A stretch of DNA of 64,000 bases from Flectonema sp. DT1601 (GCA_964019425.1 OZ025796.1:744001-808000), one strand, 5' to 3'. Shown: positions 46,101 through 55,966, numbered from the stretch's first letter. Notes: generated by a model from the sequence alone, not told the origin. Numbers and translations: made by a program.

Positions 46101-46279
46101 TAGCTAGGTTTTAGTGCATAAGCGTTTAGCTTAGTTACGACTAAAAGAAGTGGTTTTTCATTGCCTTTGTTCTTCATGTATTTCAGCCATACGGAGAATG
46201 AAGCCTCGAAAACATCGTGATTCCTCTCAAACAGCTGTCGTATTTCTGTGGACTTCTTTAAATCATCCAATAGCGACAT
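43142..46279 (-). CDS. SEC15: Exocyst subunit Sec15 (EXOC6) with N-terminal extension
   Basis: The protein is 1045 aa (animal Sec15 is about 800). Residues about 170-400 match the Sec15 N-terminal rod: SIYPQDSD ... QFLRSRDEEVENVV, then FYPAVLTLDDLE ... IPELRKKIKTEIHQDFNKWM, equivalent to the family's YPALKTLEQLE and IPKLREDIKE blocks. Further matches are RQYYLTNRQRQLQL ... GFFLVDLIVA and LYEGIVSVRKAAMEKLHFK. The C-terminal third is helical and ends basic. The first 160 residues (EKPLLLVVTKLNAYALKPS ... GKLYVTNKKGEPLFTMHG) are extra and could be a small PH-like module. The exocyst tethers secretory vesicles at the plasma membrane. An earlier in-frame ATG (46351) is separated by TCTTCTTCCCTTCTTCAG, so 46279 is chosen. 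The next gene, VPS50, is also a tether and ends only 140 bases upstream. Confidence 0.85.
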   Translation of the reverse strand: MSLLDDLKKSTEIRQLFERNHDVFEASFSVWLKYMKNKGNEKPLLLVVTKLNAYALKPSYEVIKKFSLDSIALKLDAGKLYVTNKKGEPLFTMHGERKGLVDATATIKDLAQKLSAPIDVKKKPSPKFTPSQTPLTYSRPPTEPRRKHVNADDHNKQKRQSKQFDFLIQNIVAADDMDYQGIRSIYPQDSDNYETSVSLINQLSQFLRSRDEEVENVVSTSASTFFEAVQDCEAVKPGVSQALHRDVADISDRVSSRTEALLVAGAGVRKYQLEYKNIKDAISHIEMCQSAAALHTKAEKFVSERKFYPAVLTLDDLEFKVRPLLRHEYGKWVFEQAIPELRKKIKTEIHQDFNKWMSSARVMADPIGAKALAWARERIVAFDKSTFREIELVDTFDDYTLPQQRAGPRPRLGRRLSSMFDIASHRGGGSGATTDGTETSANSVSDHEDDWADDLVWDVRISDNTRSSSLRGAAQFLAALTDMLIVPQNSKAEDDSSHSGSPPQTPTTPATPASSVEDAPSAPLNSTSSEITFKVVHQNICVMSCLDPTHGLDTLRQYYLTNRQRQLQLRLQSPKSLQDVMSPKWLAGLAGFFLVDLIVAQSTYPPLVQEFHVLGFWDQTVQVLQTWLERAAAEVTRWEELLALKERCHELAVALEELWAVAGDCSYRLDPLYEGIVSVRKAAMEKLHFKAMHDIVEIMGKDKYQLVIPYNPEQPEPAPGSSQGIKKKNSLPGMNQPPSPMISHDPEALCKKYFLHLSNGGKCCSTVLQVMDVLTAALDASFIITRGSGDVDDEVRGQIESLLRHVACQLDERAGKLSLSQIYAMQICMQSVNAGAYDAAALSLSRGFAQRASSNYIDDNGRLRVFSSARRRLRDCQSRLEQGSIRMLHSRIKNFMDALTPVQWSPDPFKSVGAHTPLTDLKVFLSNVWKKRTAMLPNLLSKRMQSVEVGDVDACLSQLCRRIVNSESILRKSQSVINLRDDVHQIKQLCEPDNLTLSLFESQFESMLKTAADIERRNPNPPPAAAPVAAQKPKDRFAFFRRDKK

Positions 46280-46293
46280 GTGAGTTATGAGAT

Positions 46294-46323
46294 CTGAAGA
46301 AGGGAAGAAGACATAAAAAACAA
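46294..46323 (-). promoter_or_regulatory. Trans-splice acceptor that sets the Sec15 start
   Basis: The minus strand has TTGTTTTTTATGTCTTC, then TTCCCTTCTTCAG with the AG at 46294-46295, 14 bases before the ATG at 46279. The gap between the VPS50 stop (46420) and this ATG is 140 bases, leaving no room for an independent promoter of usual size. Confidence 0.65.
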
Positions 46324-46419
46324 TATCAGCAGCGTTAAGTAATTCATTCACATCATAACATACAGGAATTAATGGTGTTGTTGTTGTTGTTGTTGTTGTT
46401 TTTAATAAAACGATTTCGA

Positions 46420-49161
46420 CTATAAAATGTCTAACGGCATTCTGTCACGATGATCAAGTTGTTGGAGTTCTTCTTCAAGTTTTTTAATAACTTCTTGTTT
46501 CTCTTTTCTATTTCTATCAATAACACTCGTGTTGATTGTTAGAATAGCAGTTAATTGTTTTGTTGTGTATCGCTGTTGGTGTTGTTTTATTTCCTAACTG
46601 TAGGTGTCGATGGGAAAAACAAGAAAAAGACAATCTTACACACCGCGTGAGAGTTTCTTACCCAATCGAGGTAGCTTGCAGAATCCAGATAAAAAGATTT
46701 CACATACTCGTCGACGGGGTCGGCGCTTGGAATGCTGTTGTTATGTTGTTAGTAATTGTTTTAAAACTTTTTTTTAAAACAAACGAAAAAAAACAAACCT
46801 TCCAGGAACAAGTCCCTTAAGAGCGTGTTGAATAGTTTTAATATCGAGCGCCATCAGCGCTCTACCCTCATCACTGCATTTCTTCACTCTTGAAAACCCT
46901 TCAATGAGTGCACACCAAATATTATCTATTATACAAGTCCAGAGTCTGTAAGGGATATCTTCAGGGAGTTGAGATGCGATGTTTGAATCAGTGAGTGCGT
47001 CAGAAACCTTTCTAAGGTCCTTAAGCAACACGTGAGTGTACATCGATGGGTCAGATTCTAAAGCTTTTGGTTCCCACTTCGAGTCTTGAATTAATCTAGG
47101 ATATGAATCACACGGGTATATAAGCATCGATAATCTCTTTGTTGTTACTTTTGATAAATGTTTTAGTGTTCTGGTAAGTGATTGACTTTCTTGAGATTGT
47201 TTTTGATGGATTTCTGTATTCCAAATATTAGAAATACAACTCAATACAGATGAAGTAGAGTCTAGTGCAGTGTGCCGTATGATTATACCGTATAAGTCTA
47301 TCTTACTGCTGAGTAAATGTCTCACTGAAGGGGATTGAACTTGTGGTAGTGAGGCTGTTTTCAGTTCACCTGTCTCTGGATTAATATCTTTCGGAATATA
47401 TTTCAAAGCAATCTTCCGAATGACTTCAATATTCTTTTCAATATGAGCAGGCAGTTGGCTCTTTGAAAACATGTCTGATTCTGACTTTTCCCTTTCCTTT
47501 GAATCTTTCCTTTCAGATCCTGGTTGTGGAACATTACAAAAACTTGTAATAATTAAATAAACAAACAGAGATCCCAATTCTATTAAAAGATCACCCACAG
47601 AGACGCTAGCAGTAGGAAAAGCTTCAATAAGTTCTTTGTAGGTATCAATATTTGCGATTGTTTCATGAGCACATCGTAGAAGTGATCGTTTCGAGAATGC
47701 GTGGCAGGTTTCAGTTGAATTGAGTGGTGAGTCGTTTCCGAGTTGGACATAAGTTGTCGTCATCGTCATAAATGTAACGAATGGATTGCTGACTGATTCG
47801 TTCTCATCAGAAAGGTATTCAATACAAAGTTTACAGAGTGATATTATCTTCTTCTCTGATAGCATCTTACCAGTGTCTTTTTTTATCTCGTAGTCGTTTT
47901 TCACAACAGCCTCTCCAGTTTCATGCAATATTCCCATCCTCGTAACTTCAGTAACTTCTTTATGAAATACCTCTGAGAGATATTTCGTGATCGCCTTACA
48001 CATTAACGCATCCAGCTCTTCAGAAGGAGGATTGTTAAACGTAGTTAGCAGAGCGCTAAACATCCTATATGAAACAACTAAATTACGAAATGATTGTAAT
48101 TTAAGAGAATGAAATTGACATGAGACGAGAAACTCCTGCACCTTATGTTCGATTAGAGATGAGAATTCATTCTTAAAGTCGGTAATCCTTTCAAACCAGG
48201 AAGCATATTCAGGTGCTTGTGACAACCAGTTAGTCATAGCAGTGAAATTCCACATTGAATGAGCAAGGTTACTAAATAATGTGATTAAAGCTTGAATAAC
48301 ATCATCGGAATGTAGTTTTCTCATCAGCTGACTGAATGTTGCCTTCGCTGTTTCTGACTCGCAGCTGTTTTTCAAAGCGAATGTTCGAACACTAGCGAGA
48401 CTCGTCAGACTGACTACTCGTTTCCATTTCTGAACTAATTGATCAACGCCCTTATCTTGAGCATTACATGCTGTTACTGCAGTTAGGTTCTTTTGAAATT
48501 GCCAGGCGTGGAAGGTGTCACAGCAGTCTGTCATGCTTCGTTCGAGTTGGTTTTCAAAAATATGGATTTTCATTTGTCGGAGAGTAGTGAGGAGGTGTTT
48601 CATAATTTTGATATTATTAACAATATCAACGGAGTCTTCTTCGATACTTTGAAGTCCTTTGACGATTGTAATAACTGCATCAGCGTGCTCACCTGACTTC
48701 ACAAGTCGCAGTGCTGTTACTTGCAGATCCTTCGCTCGTTTTATCATTTTTAATATTTCTTGTGCTCTTCGCATGTTAACTTTACTTCGTTGTTTTTGAG
48801 ATATTGATAAAGATGAGATGACCATTTTCTTAGTCATTCGAAGTCTACTCTTTCCCCTATCACATATCACTGTAGTTTGTTCACTGCAGGTACCTACTTC
48901 TTGAATCTTATTAATTCCTTCAACGAATCTCGTGTAATTACTTTTTACTTTGGCATTAACCATTTCAACTACTACTCTTTGCTGGTTGCATCTTCGCTGT
49001 AAGTAAGCTTTTAGTTCTTCTTCTGTCATCGTGTGACTTTTTTGTAGTTCCAATGTTATAATGTCTACCTCTCCATAAGGAGTAGACAGGTGGGCATCTT
49101 TCTCAAACAGGTCACTTAGTACTTTTTCATTACTGCTGTCGTTGTTGCTCTCTGGGGGCAT
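46420..49161 (-). CDS. VPS50: VPS50/syndetin, EARP tethering complex subunit (three exons)
   Basis: Exons 49161-46799, 46734-46662 and 46593-46420 encode 869 aa. Introns are 64 bases (GTTTGT...AACAACAG) and 68 bases (GTAAGA...ACAGTTAG). The N-terminal part matches the VPS50 rod (VNAKVKSNYTRFVEGINKIQ, LRLVKSGEHADAVITIVKGL, QMKIHIFENQLERSMTDCC). The C-terminal part continues across both introns: RVKKCSDEGRALMALD, IPSADPVDEYVKSFYLD, YLDW and QRYTTKQLTAIL, which parallels human RPIPDKEFVETYIKAYYL and STKQLTNLV and confirms the splicing. EARP (VPS50-51-52-53) tethers vesicles at recycling endosomes. The ATG at 49161 has no upstream in-frame competitor. Without splicing the protein would lose its conserved end. 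Confidence 0.9.
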
Positions 49162-49398
49162 GTTTTAGTAACGATCTTCACTTTTTGGGGGTGAAAACGG
49201 AATATTGATGTCGTTCCTCACTTTCAGTAAGTTGACATTGTCAGAGATATCCGAAGTAGGTTTGTATTTACAATATAAAAAAAAAGTAAAAAAAGAAAAA
49301 AAATAACTTGGCAGTTCAAATCAAATCAAACAAATTCGCAAAACGAAGGAAGAGTAACTTGTTAAAGTCACACGGCAATGAAACTAGTGAAGGGTTGA

Positions 49399-50466
49399 TC
49401 ACTGACCTCCTACTTGTGGTAGAGCACAAGCGCTATTATTCTCTCTTTTAAAAGGAGCGTTAACACAGTAGGGAAGATCTCGTTTCCTTGGTTGATTTGT
49501 AGTTTTTAAAAACTGTCGATGTGCAGCATCAAACTTATCCAAACATGAAAGCGAAGTAGTAGTTTCTACCTGGTCAGCTTCCTGTTGGTAGTTACTTTGT
49601 TGCTGTTGCATCACCATGCGAAGGGTTTGTGTTCTATCTGGTAGTGAGCTTTGTTTTGTACCCATCGTGGTTTCGAGCTCTCTTCGACGTTCCATTTTTA
49701 CCGACATTGTTTTCAGTAAATTAATTCTATTATAACGAAAGAACTCTGTCCGCTGCTTCTCCTTCAGATCTTTAATCTGTCTTGCTTCTTCTCTCTTTTG
49801 ATCCTTCATGAGTCGAATATTAGCTTTGGTTGCTCCAGCAGGTGATTGTAAACAATAAAGTTGTTTACTTTCTAATGAGACTGGAAGTCCAGCTCTGAGT
49901 TCCAAGTCAAGTCTGTTTCGCTTTTGGTTGTTGAACTTTGCGAGAGTAGTTCGCCTTCGTCGAGTGACGAGTTCCTTTTTACGAGCGTCTTCTTCTCTCT
50001 GTCTATAAACTTCATCTGAAATAGTGTGTCCTTTTGATGTAATCATAAAGTCCTGCAGAGTATCTTGAGCTATTGAAGGCTCATTCAGTTCAGAATGTGA
50101 AGGCGCGTTTTTTGGTGAAAATCGCAACCAAGACGGTTCATCATCTTCCATATCGTCGTGTGTCGGAGGAACTCTCAAAGGTTTCGGACAAGTTATCAAT
50201 TGCGATGATAAAAACTCACCAACATCAGTCAGTCTTGATCCTCCTCCAGTCGGTGGATGCGGTTCCTTTGTTGCAATATCAATTTCACACTCTATATCTT
50301 TATTATTATTATTATTATTATTTTCACACTCATCTTTTAAATGAGCTGCTTCCGGTGTTGTCTTTACTCGAGGTTGGTGTCGCCATTCAATTTGGTGAGA
50401 GGTGGCTTTCCCTCCAACTCTTTGTACCTTCTTTTGAACCAACGCATCTCCTTGTTCCATACTCAT
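49399..50466 (-). CDS. Basic, mostly disordered protein of unknown function
   Basis: The protein is 355 aa from the ATG at 50466. The earlier in-frame ATG (50550) would add a Tyr/His-rich stretch that is simply the translation of the TTATTATTATCATC tract upstream of a TACTAACAG acceptor, so it is rejected. The body is Lys/Arg/Glu-rich, with helical segments at about 150-275 (YRQREEDARKKELVTRRRR, KMERRRELETT), an Asn run near 55 and a Gln run near 290. No domain was recognised. It lies between VPS50 and the Rab gene but nothing ties it to traffic. Confidence 0.65.
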   Translation of the reverse strand: MSMEQGDALVQKKVQRVGGKATSHQIEWRHQPRVKTTPEAAHLKDECENNNNNNNKDIECEIDIATKEPHPPTGGGSRLTDVGEFLSSQLITCPKPLRVPPTHDDMEDDEPSWLRFSPKNAPSHSELNEPSIAQDTLQDFMITSKGHTISDEVYRQREEDARKKELVTRRRRTTLAKFNNQKRNRLDLELRAGLPVSLESKQLYCLQSPAGATKANIRLMKDQKREEARQIKDLKEKQRTEFFRYNRINLLKTMSVKMERRRELETTMGTKQSSLPDRTQTLRMVMQQQQSNYQQEADQVETTTSLSCLDKFDAAHRQFLKTTNQPRKRDLPYCVNAPFKRENNSACALPQVGGQ

Positions 50467-50718
50467 TGTACGGCTGTTAGTATGGTGATGATGATAATAA
50501 TAATTACAAATAAATCCAAATATATTAGCTACTCCAGAAGGAATGCTCAAGAGGTTAGTAGTAAGTTGTTGGTTCCAACAAAAGGTTAAAAAATAATCTG
50601 AAAACTGTGTTAAGTCATTTTATTGCAGAAAAATGTTGTATACAAAACGAAACGAAAGGAACCAACAATGAATTTAATTATCGGGGGTACTTCTTCTCTA
50701 CTACTCCTGTCAGTCTTT

Positions 50719-51390
50719 TTATATTTGTTTTTTTTTATTCTTGAAAGGTTTTATTAGTGAACTAAAACAAGTACTAACACCTTTCCGTTCTTGTTGTTGG
50801 AGATAACCACCTTGAGGTCTCTTAGCTAGACACGCAGCAGTGATCGCAGAAGCCTTTTTAGCTTTGGCATCCACATATTTTTGTAATCCTAACTGCGCAG
50901 CTCGTAAGAATGCTTCGCGGACATTGAAGTCCGTTCTAGCTGATGCCTCAATAATTTGGATATCATTGCCGTAAGTTGAAAGTTGTTTACTACTAACAGC
51001 TCTCTGAGGTATTAAATCTGACTTGTTGCCAATTAATATTATTTCTGGAGTATCAGCATGAGTACGAACCTCACTGAGCCAGTAAGGTAAATTATCAAAA
51101 CTCCGTTTGTTGGATAAATCAAAAACCACAATCGCGACATGAGCTCCTCTGTAATAAGAACTTCGCAGTGATTTAAACTTTTCTTGTCCTGCAGTGTCCC
51201 AAACCATCATTTTTGCGATTTTTCCATTTACCTCCATACTCTCAACTATAAAATCTACTCCTATTGTGTGTCGATGTGAAGCTACCCATTCTCCACCTTG
51301 GCAGGCTCTTATTAATGAACTCTTACCGACACCACTTTCTCCAACGACAACAACCTTTAGGAGGACATCATAGCTTGAAGAAGGATCCAT
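50719..51390 (-). CDS. Rab-like small GTPase without the usual C-terminal cysteines
   Basis: The protein is 223 aa. All nucleotide motifs are present: GESGVGKSSL (P-loop, residues 17-26), effector Thr in HTIGVDF (about 42), WDTAGQEKF (G3), NKSD (G4, about 127) and EASAR (G5, about 148). The switch regions and RSSYYRGAHVAIVVFDLS are Rab-like. The C-terminus ends FKNKKKQI. The only late Cys (STCFSSL) is 16 residues from the end, so no CC, CxC or CaaX prenylation signal is visible. I searched for a further exon after the donor-like GTGTTAG and found none. It may be an Rab-like protein of the IFT/RabL or non-prenylated type, anchored by the polybasic tail. The start is 13 bases after TATTTTAAATAG. 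Confidence 0.88.
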   Translation of the reverse strand: MDPSSSYDVLLKVVVVGESGVGKSSLIRACQGGEWVASHRHTIGVDFIVESMEVNGKIAKMMVWDTAGQEKFKSLRSSYYRGAHVAIVVFDLSNKRSFDNLPYWLSEVRTHADTPEIILIGNKSDLIPQRAVSSKQLSTYGNDIQIIEASARTDFNVREAFLRAAQLGLQKYVDAKAKKASAITAACLAKRPQGGYLQQQERKGVSTCFSSLIKPFKNKKKQI

Positions 51391-53512
51391 TGAGCTCTGA
51401 ATCCTATTTAAAATATAATAATTTGGGATTAGAATGAGTCGTGATCTGGTTGTGTGTGTGTTCTTCCTGTTAAAAGAATAGACATAGGAATTGTGTTGGG
51501 TGCTCTGTTTTCAAATATAGACACGATATCGGACTGGTAGAGTCCAAGAATACAAACCTTACATCACGGTATGACAAAAAAAAAAAAAAAAAAAAGAGAA
51601 ATGAAAAAAAAAGAAATTCGTTTGTGCGCAACCGGAAAACAAGCCTATAAAGTAAAAAGGTGTTAACGTTACGCTGCCACAATTGTCTTTCGCTCGTAAA
51701 TCAAATCATGTCTCCGAGATGGAAAAAAAAAAAAAAAAAAAAAAATTGACAACGTCCACTTTGATAGATCGACTTTATAAATTAAACAAATGATAGCGAT
51801 TTGTATTAGACGCAATAAAAAATAAAATAAAATGAAAAACTGAATTCGCGGTGATGCGAAAAATTCAAAAAAAATAACACTCTTGAGGAGTGGCATCAAG
51901 TTATAACCGAACAATTGAAAACCAACATAAGTGGTGGTTAACGTAGCCGCTGTCTGCACAATTCCTTCACTGTTTTTTTTTTAAAACCAGAAATACGAAA
52001 TATGAGGACAAAGGAAAGAAAGAAAAAAAAAAAAAAAAAAGAACGGGAGAGAGAACTCTGACACATTTTCAATAGTCAGGAAAGGCATCATTTTATGACG
52101 AGAAAATAATCATTTCGCAGGTGTGGTTAAGCAAATCTCATCGAACTCTCATCGAACTGCTGATCGCCGTAACACACCGCGATTACTATTATTTGTGCAC
52201 TTCAAAAAAAAGAAAAAAAATACTAAAGGATTCTTTTTTTTTTTTTCCTTTCCTTCTTCTTTTCTTTTCTTGCGCAAAATATATGAAGATTACTATTTTA
52301 TCTGAAGAGCTAGTTCATTCATTAAATTAGAGCAGTAATAAATTTATTCTTTTCTCCCCGACTGAAGATTTTGAAAAAAAATAAAAAAAAAAACCTATTG
52401 TGCGATCATCTCGACAACAGTAAATATAATTAGATGACAGTGTTTCTAAAGTTTTAATAAAAAAAAAAAAAAAAAAAAAAAAAGATTAAAAATAAAAGGG
52501 AAACAAACAAGAAAGAAAAAAAAAAAAGAAAAAGAAAAAAACGGAGATAGCCGACTTATTTATTTCTTCGCAAAATCAATCGCATGAGCTGAAGTGAATT
52601 GCCTACCTAAGAGAATAAGTCCACCTCTTTTATTTTTTTCTTCCTTTTCTTTTTTTTTTTAGCTCGCATACCACAGACACAGTTTTACAATGTTTCTCTA
52701 TTTATTTAATTTTTTTTTGTTTTTTCGTTTTTTGTTTTTGTTGTTCTATTTTTTTTGTGACTGAAAAAACCGTTATTGTGAGAGCTAGAAAAAACTCTAT
52801 GAGGGGGAGGAGAGAGGAGAGAAAAAAAAAGAAAAAAAAAACGAAATATTGTACTAATTTGGAAAAAAAAAAAAAAGATAAGTCCCGGGTCCTATGTATC
52901 ACTACGAATGCGGTCATGGAGACCTTTTTCCATGGATTTCTACTTATAATCAAGTTTATAAGCAGGACTTGGTGGTAAACTGTATTTATGACATTTGTCA
53001 ATAAAAATAAAAAAAAAGAATAATCGTTTAAGCGTACTGAACCAAGTCAGGGTTTGAGGGTCGAAGAAGATAGCTTTTTTTTTTTTTTGTGCTAAAACCC
53101 TCTTTGTTTTATTCTCTTTTTATTTCTACTGAAGTAGGATCGAACATTGTTCTCTTGCAAACACAGGAAAAAAAAAAAAGAGGGAAGACAACTTTTTCCC
53201 TCCATGCTACAACCCAGGAGGAAAAAAAAGAAAGTTGGACAAAAACAAACAAACAAATATTTAACCCAACTGAAGACAAAGTAATTAAAAAAGTAAAAAA
53301 AAAAAAATATATATAAAATATTGATTCTCTTAGCTGGGAAATTGGTCTGCTTTTTTTTTTGGGCGAAAAAAAGCGGAAAAAAAAATTGAGTGAAGAAAGA
53401 AAAGAAAAAGGAAGAAAAAAAAAAACACCTTTTTTCCCCCCTCCATCACTACAAAGCAGTTCCGTCTTCGATACACTGCTTTCCCCTTTAAAGTCGAATA
53501 AAAAGAAAACAA

Positions 53513-53543
<31 letters not shown>

Positions 53544-53765
53544 GTATCCTAGCATTTCTCTGATTTAGTCCACTGTTCGTACTACGAGAATTGTTTTGAA
53601 GAGCATTCGAAAAGACGAACACAAATCAAAAAACAGCAATCTTTTTATCATGGACAGAAAAAGAGGATGCCTAATGTCAAAAGTAAAGAAAACTATGTCA
53701 AAAAACTAAATCAAAAAAAGACTTAGGCGAGAAGGGTTGACTGGCACACACACGAAATAAGAATA
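51391..53765. other. 2.4-kb gene-free spacer dominated by A and T runs
   Basis: Homopolymer runs of 10-25 bases occur every 100-200 bases, on the plus strand mostly A in the first half and mixed in the second. The reading frames present are Lys- or Phe-rich translations of those runs. I see no conserved protein, tRNA or snRNA. Confidence 0.6.
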
Positions 53766-54542
53766 TTACAGAACCTCAGCTGGGTGACAAGTTGGTGACA
53801 TTTCTATACCTTGCTCTGGCTGTGCATAATTAAAAGTAGGTGGAATAAAAGAAGGCTTTGAAGAACTTGCAAGACGTTCGCGGAGGAAAGCATTTAATGG
53901 AGCTTCTTCCAGATTGTCCTCTAGGGTGAGAAATACATAATTACCTCCAATAGTAACTAAAGAATAGAGGTAGTAAGATGTTACTTGAGAACTGTGGTGA
54001 TGGTGATGGTGGTGATCCCCATGATGATGATGACTGCTTTTACTAATCTTTAAGGTACAGCTGATATTTAAACAGTCAGCGTATTTAATGCTGCTTTCCT
54101 TTGCGACACATCCAAGACCGTTAGTTTTATAATAAATAGTTTGCTTTTCATCATCGAAAAATAATTCGACACTTCCGTGAACGCAGACTAACATACCCAG
54201 TACACAAGCTGGGGCTACAAGTCCGACAAGTGGTATCAGAGACCCTGTCACAATAACGACGGTTATCGGCATGGCAGCCATCAATATCGCAATACCAATC
54301 AAAATCTTCGCCACATGAGTTTTTGGGGAAACTAACTTCCATAAACCGTTTTCAAAATTGAATCGTTTTGCTTTTATCGCCTGAACTAGTCTCTCGTCAG
54401 GTATGTCTGCCATTTGCTGAGCTCCACCAGCTTGAATGATAACCGGTCCACCCACGACCACCGGTCCACCGACAACCATCGGTTGCCCCTGAATGGGAAT
54501 TCCAGCAACTGGAAGTGGAAGTGGAGCGCCTTGTTGTATCAT
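53766..54542 (-). CDS. Two-pass membrane protein with Gly/Val/Pro-rich N-terminus
   Basis: The protein is 258 aa. The N-terminal 45 residues are a Pro/Gly/Val repeat (QPMVVGGPVVVGGPVII). A conserved-looking segment (FNFENGLWKLVSPKTHVAKIL) precedes two adjacent hydrophobic helices at about 80-130 (IAILMAAMPITVVIVTG and LVGLVAPACVLGMLVCV). Residues 125-225 alternate strands (LFFDDEKQTIYYKTNGLGC, YLYSLVTIGGNYVFLTL) and contain a His-rich insertion (HHHHGDHHHHHHH). The tail is polar. The fold after the membrane hairpin could be PH-like. The His run might bind metal or be simple slippage. The family is unknown. Confidence 0.75.
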   Translation of the reverse strand: MIQQGAPLPLPVAGIPIQGQPMVVGGPVVVGGPVIIQAGGAQQMADIPDERLVQAIKAKRFNFENGLWKLVSPKTHVAKILIGIAILMAAMPITVVIVTGSLIPLVGLVAPACVLGMLVCVHGSVELFFDDEKQTIYYKTNGLGCVAKESSIKYADCLNISCTLKISKSSHHHHGDHHHHHHHSSQVTSYYLYSLVTIGGNYVFLTLEDNLEEAPLNAFLRERLASSSKPSFIPPTFNYAQPEQGIEMSPTCHPAEVL

Positions 54543-54986
54543 TGTAGGAACAATATCAATATCTTGAGAAGAAATAACCTAAAAATATATATCTAACGCT
54601 TCAATTATATATACGCAACAGCCGTCAATAAGTACCCTGTAAAAAAAAAACATAATTACACGTAGTAATTCATTACGTTGTACACATCGCTACCACTAAC
54701 AAAAAAAGCTGAAAAACCCGGGGAGGGGGCACAACGGAAAAAAAAAAAAAAAAAAAAAATACCAATTTTTAGGTGCTGTACTATTTCTTGAAAGGAAAAA
54801 ATAAAAAAAAAGAGAATAAACTTTTTGACCCGGGTTAGCGACGTTCTTGATGATGTGAACGGAAAAGGTTAAAAAAAAAAAAAAAGAAAATTGCCCCCAC
54901 CGGTTCACAATAAATTCGCCGCCTCACTACTAATAAATATCAATGATCGTAGCAGCTTCGCGACTGATTTCATCGTTAACAAAAGT
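54543..54986. other. Spacer with A runs
   Basis: The spacer is A-rich with runs up to 21. It holds the 5' leader region of the gene at 53766-54542 (acceptor TATATATTTTTAG or TTATTTCTTCTCAAG) and the 3' end of the 46-aa gene. Nothing else was seen. Confidence 0.5.
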
Positions 54987-55197
54987 CTACAGCCCAGTGC
55001 TGGATGCTCCAGCTGGCTTGGCAGTAGTTTTAGTGCTCTTTGACGACTTCACATCGGTGTGAGCCTCCTGTGTGATTGTTCATTTTGGGTTTTCTATTCC
55101 TCGTAAGAGAAACAACAACAAACAGAAAGAAACAAACCTTGGAGCGTGACTGCTTAAGGAACTGCTGGTACAGAGCTGAGTTAACGTCGTAGATCAT
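54987..55197 (-). CDS. 46-residue protein encoded by two exons
   Basis: Exon 1 is 55197-55138 (MIYDVNSALYQQFLKQSRSK) and exon 2 is 55067-54987 (starts EAHTDVKSSKS, ends GASSTGL). The 70-base intron runs GTTTGT...CACACAG and both junctions keep phase 0. Codons are strongly C/G-ending (ATC TAC GAC GTT AAC), as in the NAC-beta and cystatin genes, which argues for a real, abundant protein. The start lies 32 bases after a textbook acceptor (TTTTACTTCTTTCCAAACAG, AG at 55230-55231). I recall short eukaryotic proteins starting MIYDVNS but cannot name the family. The N-terminal 16 residues are helical and the rest is Lys/Ser/Thr-rich and probably disordered. Confidence 0.75.
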
Positions 55198-55229
55198 TTT
55201 GTTGAGTTAGTCTTTAAGTTAACAAGAAG

Positions 55230-55250
55230 CTGTTTGGAAAGAAGTAAAAT
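55230..55250 (-). promoter_or_regulatory. Trans-splice acceptor of the 46-residue gene
   Basis: The minus strand reads TTTTACTTCTTTCCAAACAG with the AG at 55230-55231. No ATG intervenes before the start at 55197. Confidence 0.6.
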
Positions 55251-55554
55251 ATTACGTTAGTTAATAGCAGTGTGACTAAATTAAAAAAAAACAGATATAT
55301 AAAAAAATTAAACAAAAAAAAAAAAAAAAACATTGTTCTGCTGTTCCATAAAACACTATACGATAGCGTGATTAACATTCTTACCAAATCTGATGGATCA
55401 ATCCATTATTGTTTCTCCCGGTGGTAATATTTACATGTTCAGACCACACTAAAATTATCTCCTAAACTGCTTGCTTCTATTTGCTGTGTTGTTCGCGGAA
55501 AAACCAGCCAACAACAAAGAAAAAAAAAAACTAGGGGTCATTGCTGGTACCTCG

Positions 55555-55966
55555 GTTCTCGGCACTTGCCACCAATTTTGCCAATAGAAACGATATTCAA
55601 ACAACACAAATCCGTCGAATTCGAGTTCGTCGAATTAGACCTCACCAGTTATAAAATTCCGAAAATGAGAAAATGGCACCCCTCTCAACAAGAAGAACTC
55701 AGAATACGAGATGCCAAGTCCAAAATAATGTGGAATACTTTCAATACATTTGCTCAGAAAGTCGACTACCTGAACCTAAAAAAACAACCTCCCAGTTGGA
55801 TGAGAAAAGTTCTGGGGGCAGCACCCCCCAACCTGCACGTGCAACTCATGGTTTTCACTCCAAACGGAGCAAGAAATCTAATTCATGCTGGTTTTCTGAT
55901 TAGAGGCTGGCAGTTAATATAAATCCTTTTTTTTCAAGAAAAAAAGGAGTAATGGTCCCCCCTACA
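55555..55966 (+). repeat. Plus-strand repeat, copy 1, containing a 118-codon frame
   Basis: This segment is related to 56590-56840 in the same orientation: ATATTCAAA, GTTCGTCGAATTAGACCTCAC, AGCAAGAAATC and GTAATGG words recur in order. Copy 1 keeps an open frame at 55566-55922 (118 codons). The frame opens MPPILPIETIFKQHKSVEF, contains a helical Lys/Trp-rich middle (MRKWHPSQQEELRIRDAKSK) and ends GFLIRGWQLI. It is the only plausible coding sequence on the plus strand. No known transposon protein was recognised, and there is no acceptor-like tract before the ATG. It may be a mobile-element remnant of unknown family or an orphan gene. Confidence 0.5.

Noticed and set aside
51391-53765. Several 60-148 codon frames in the A/T-rich spacer
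   Set aside because: Almost entirely Phe or Lys runs from homopolymers, with no conserved motif or consistent strand.
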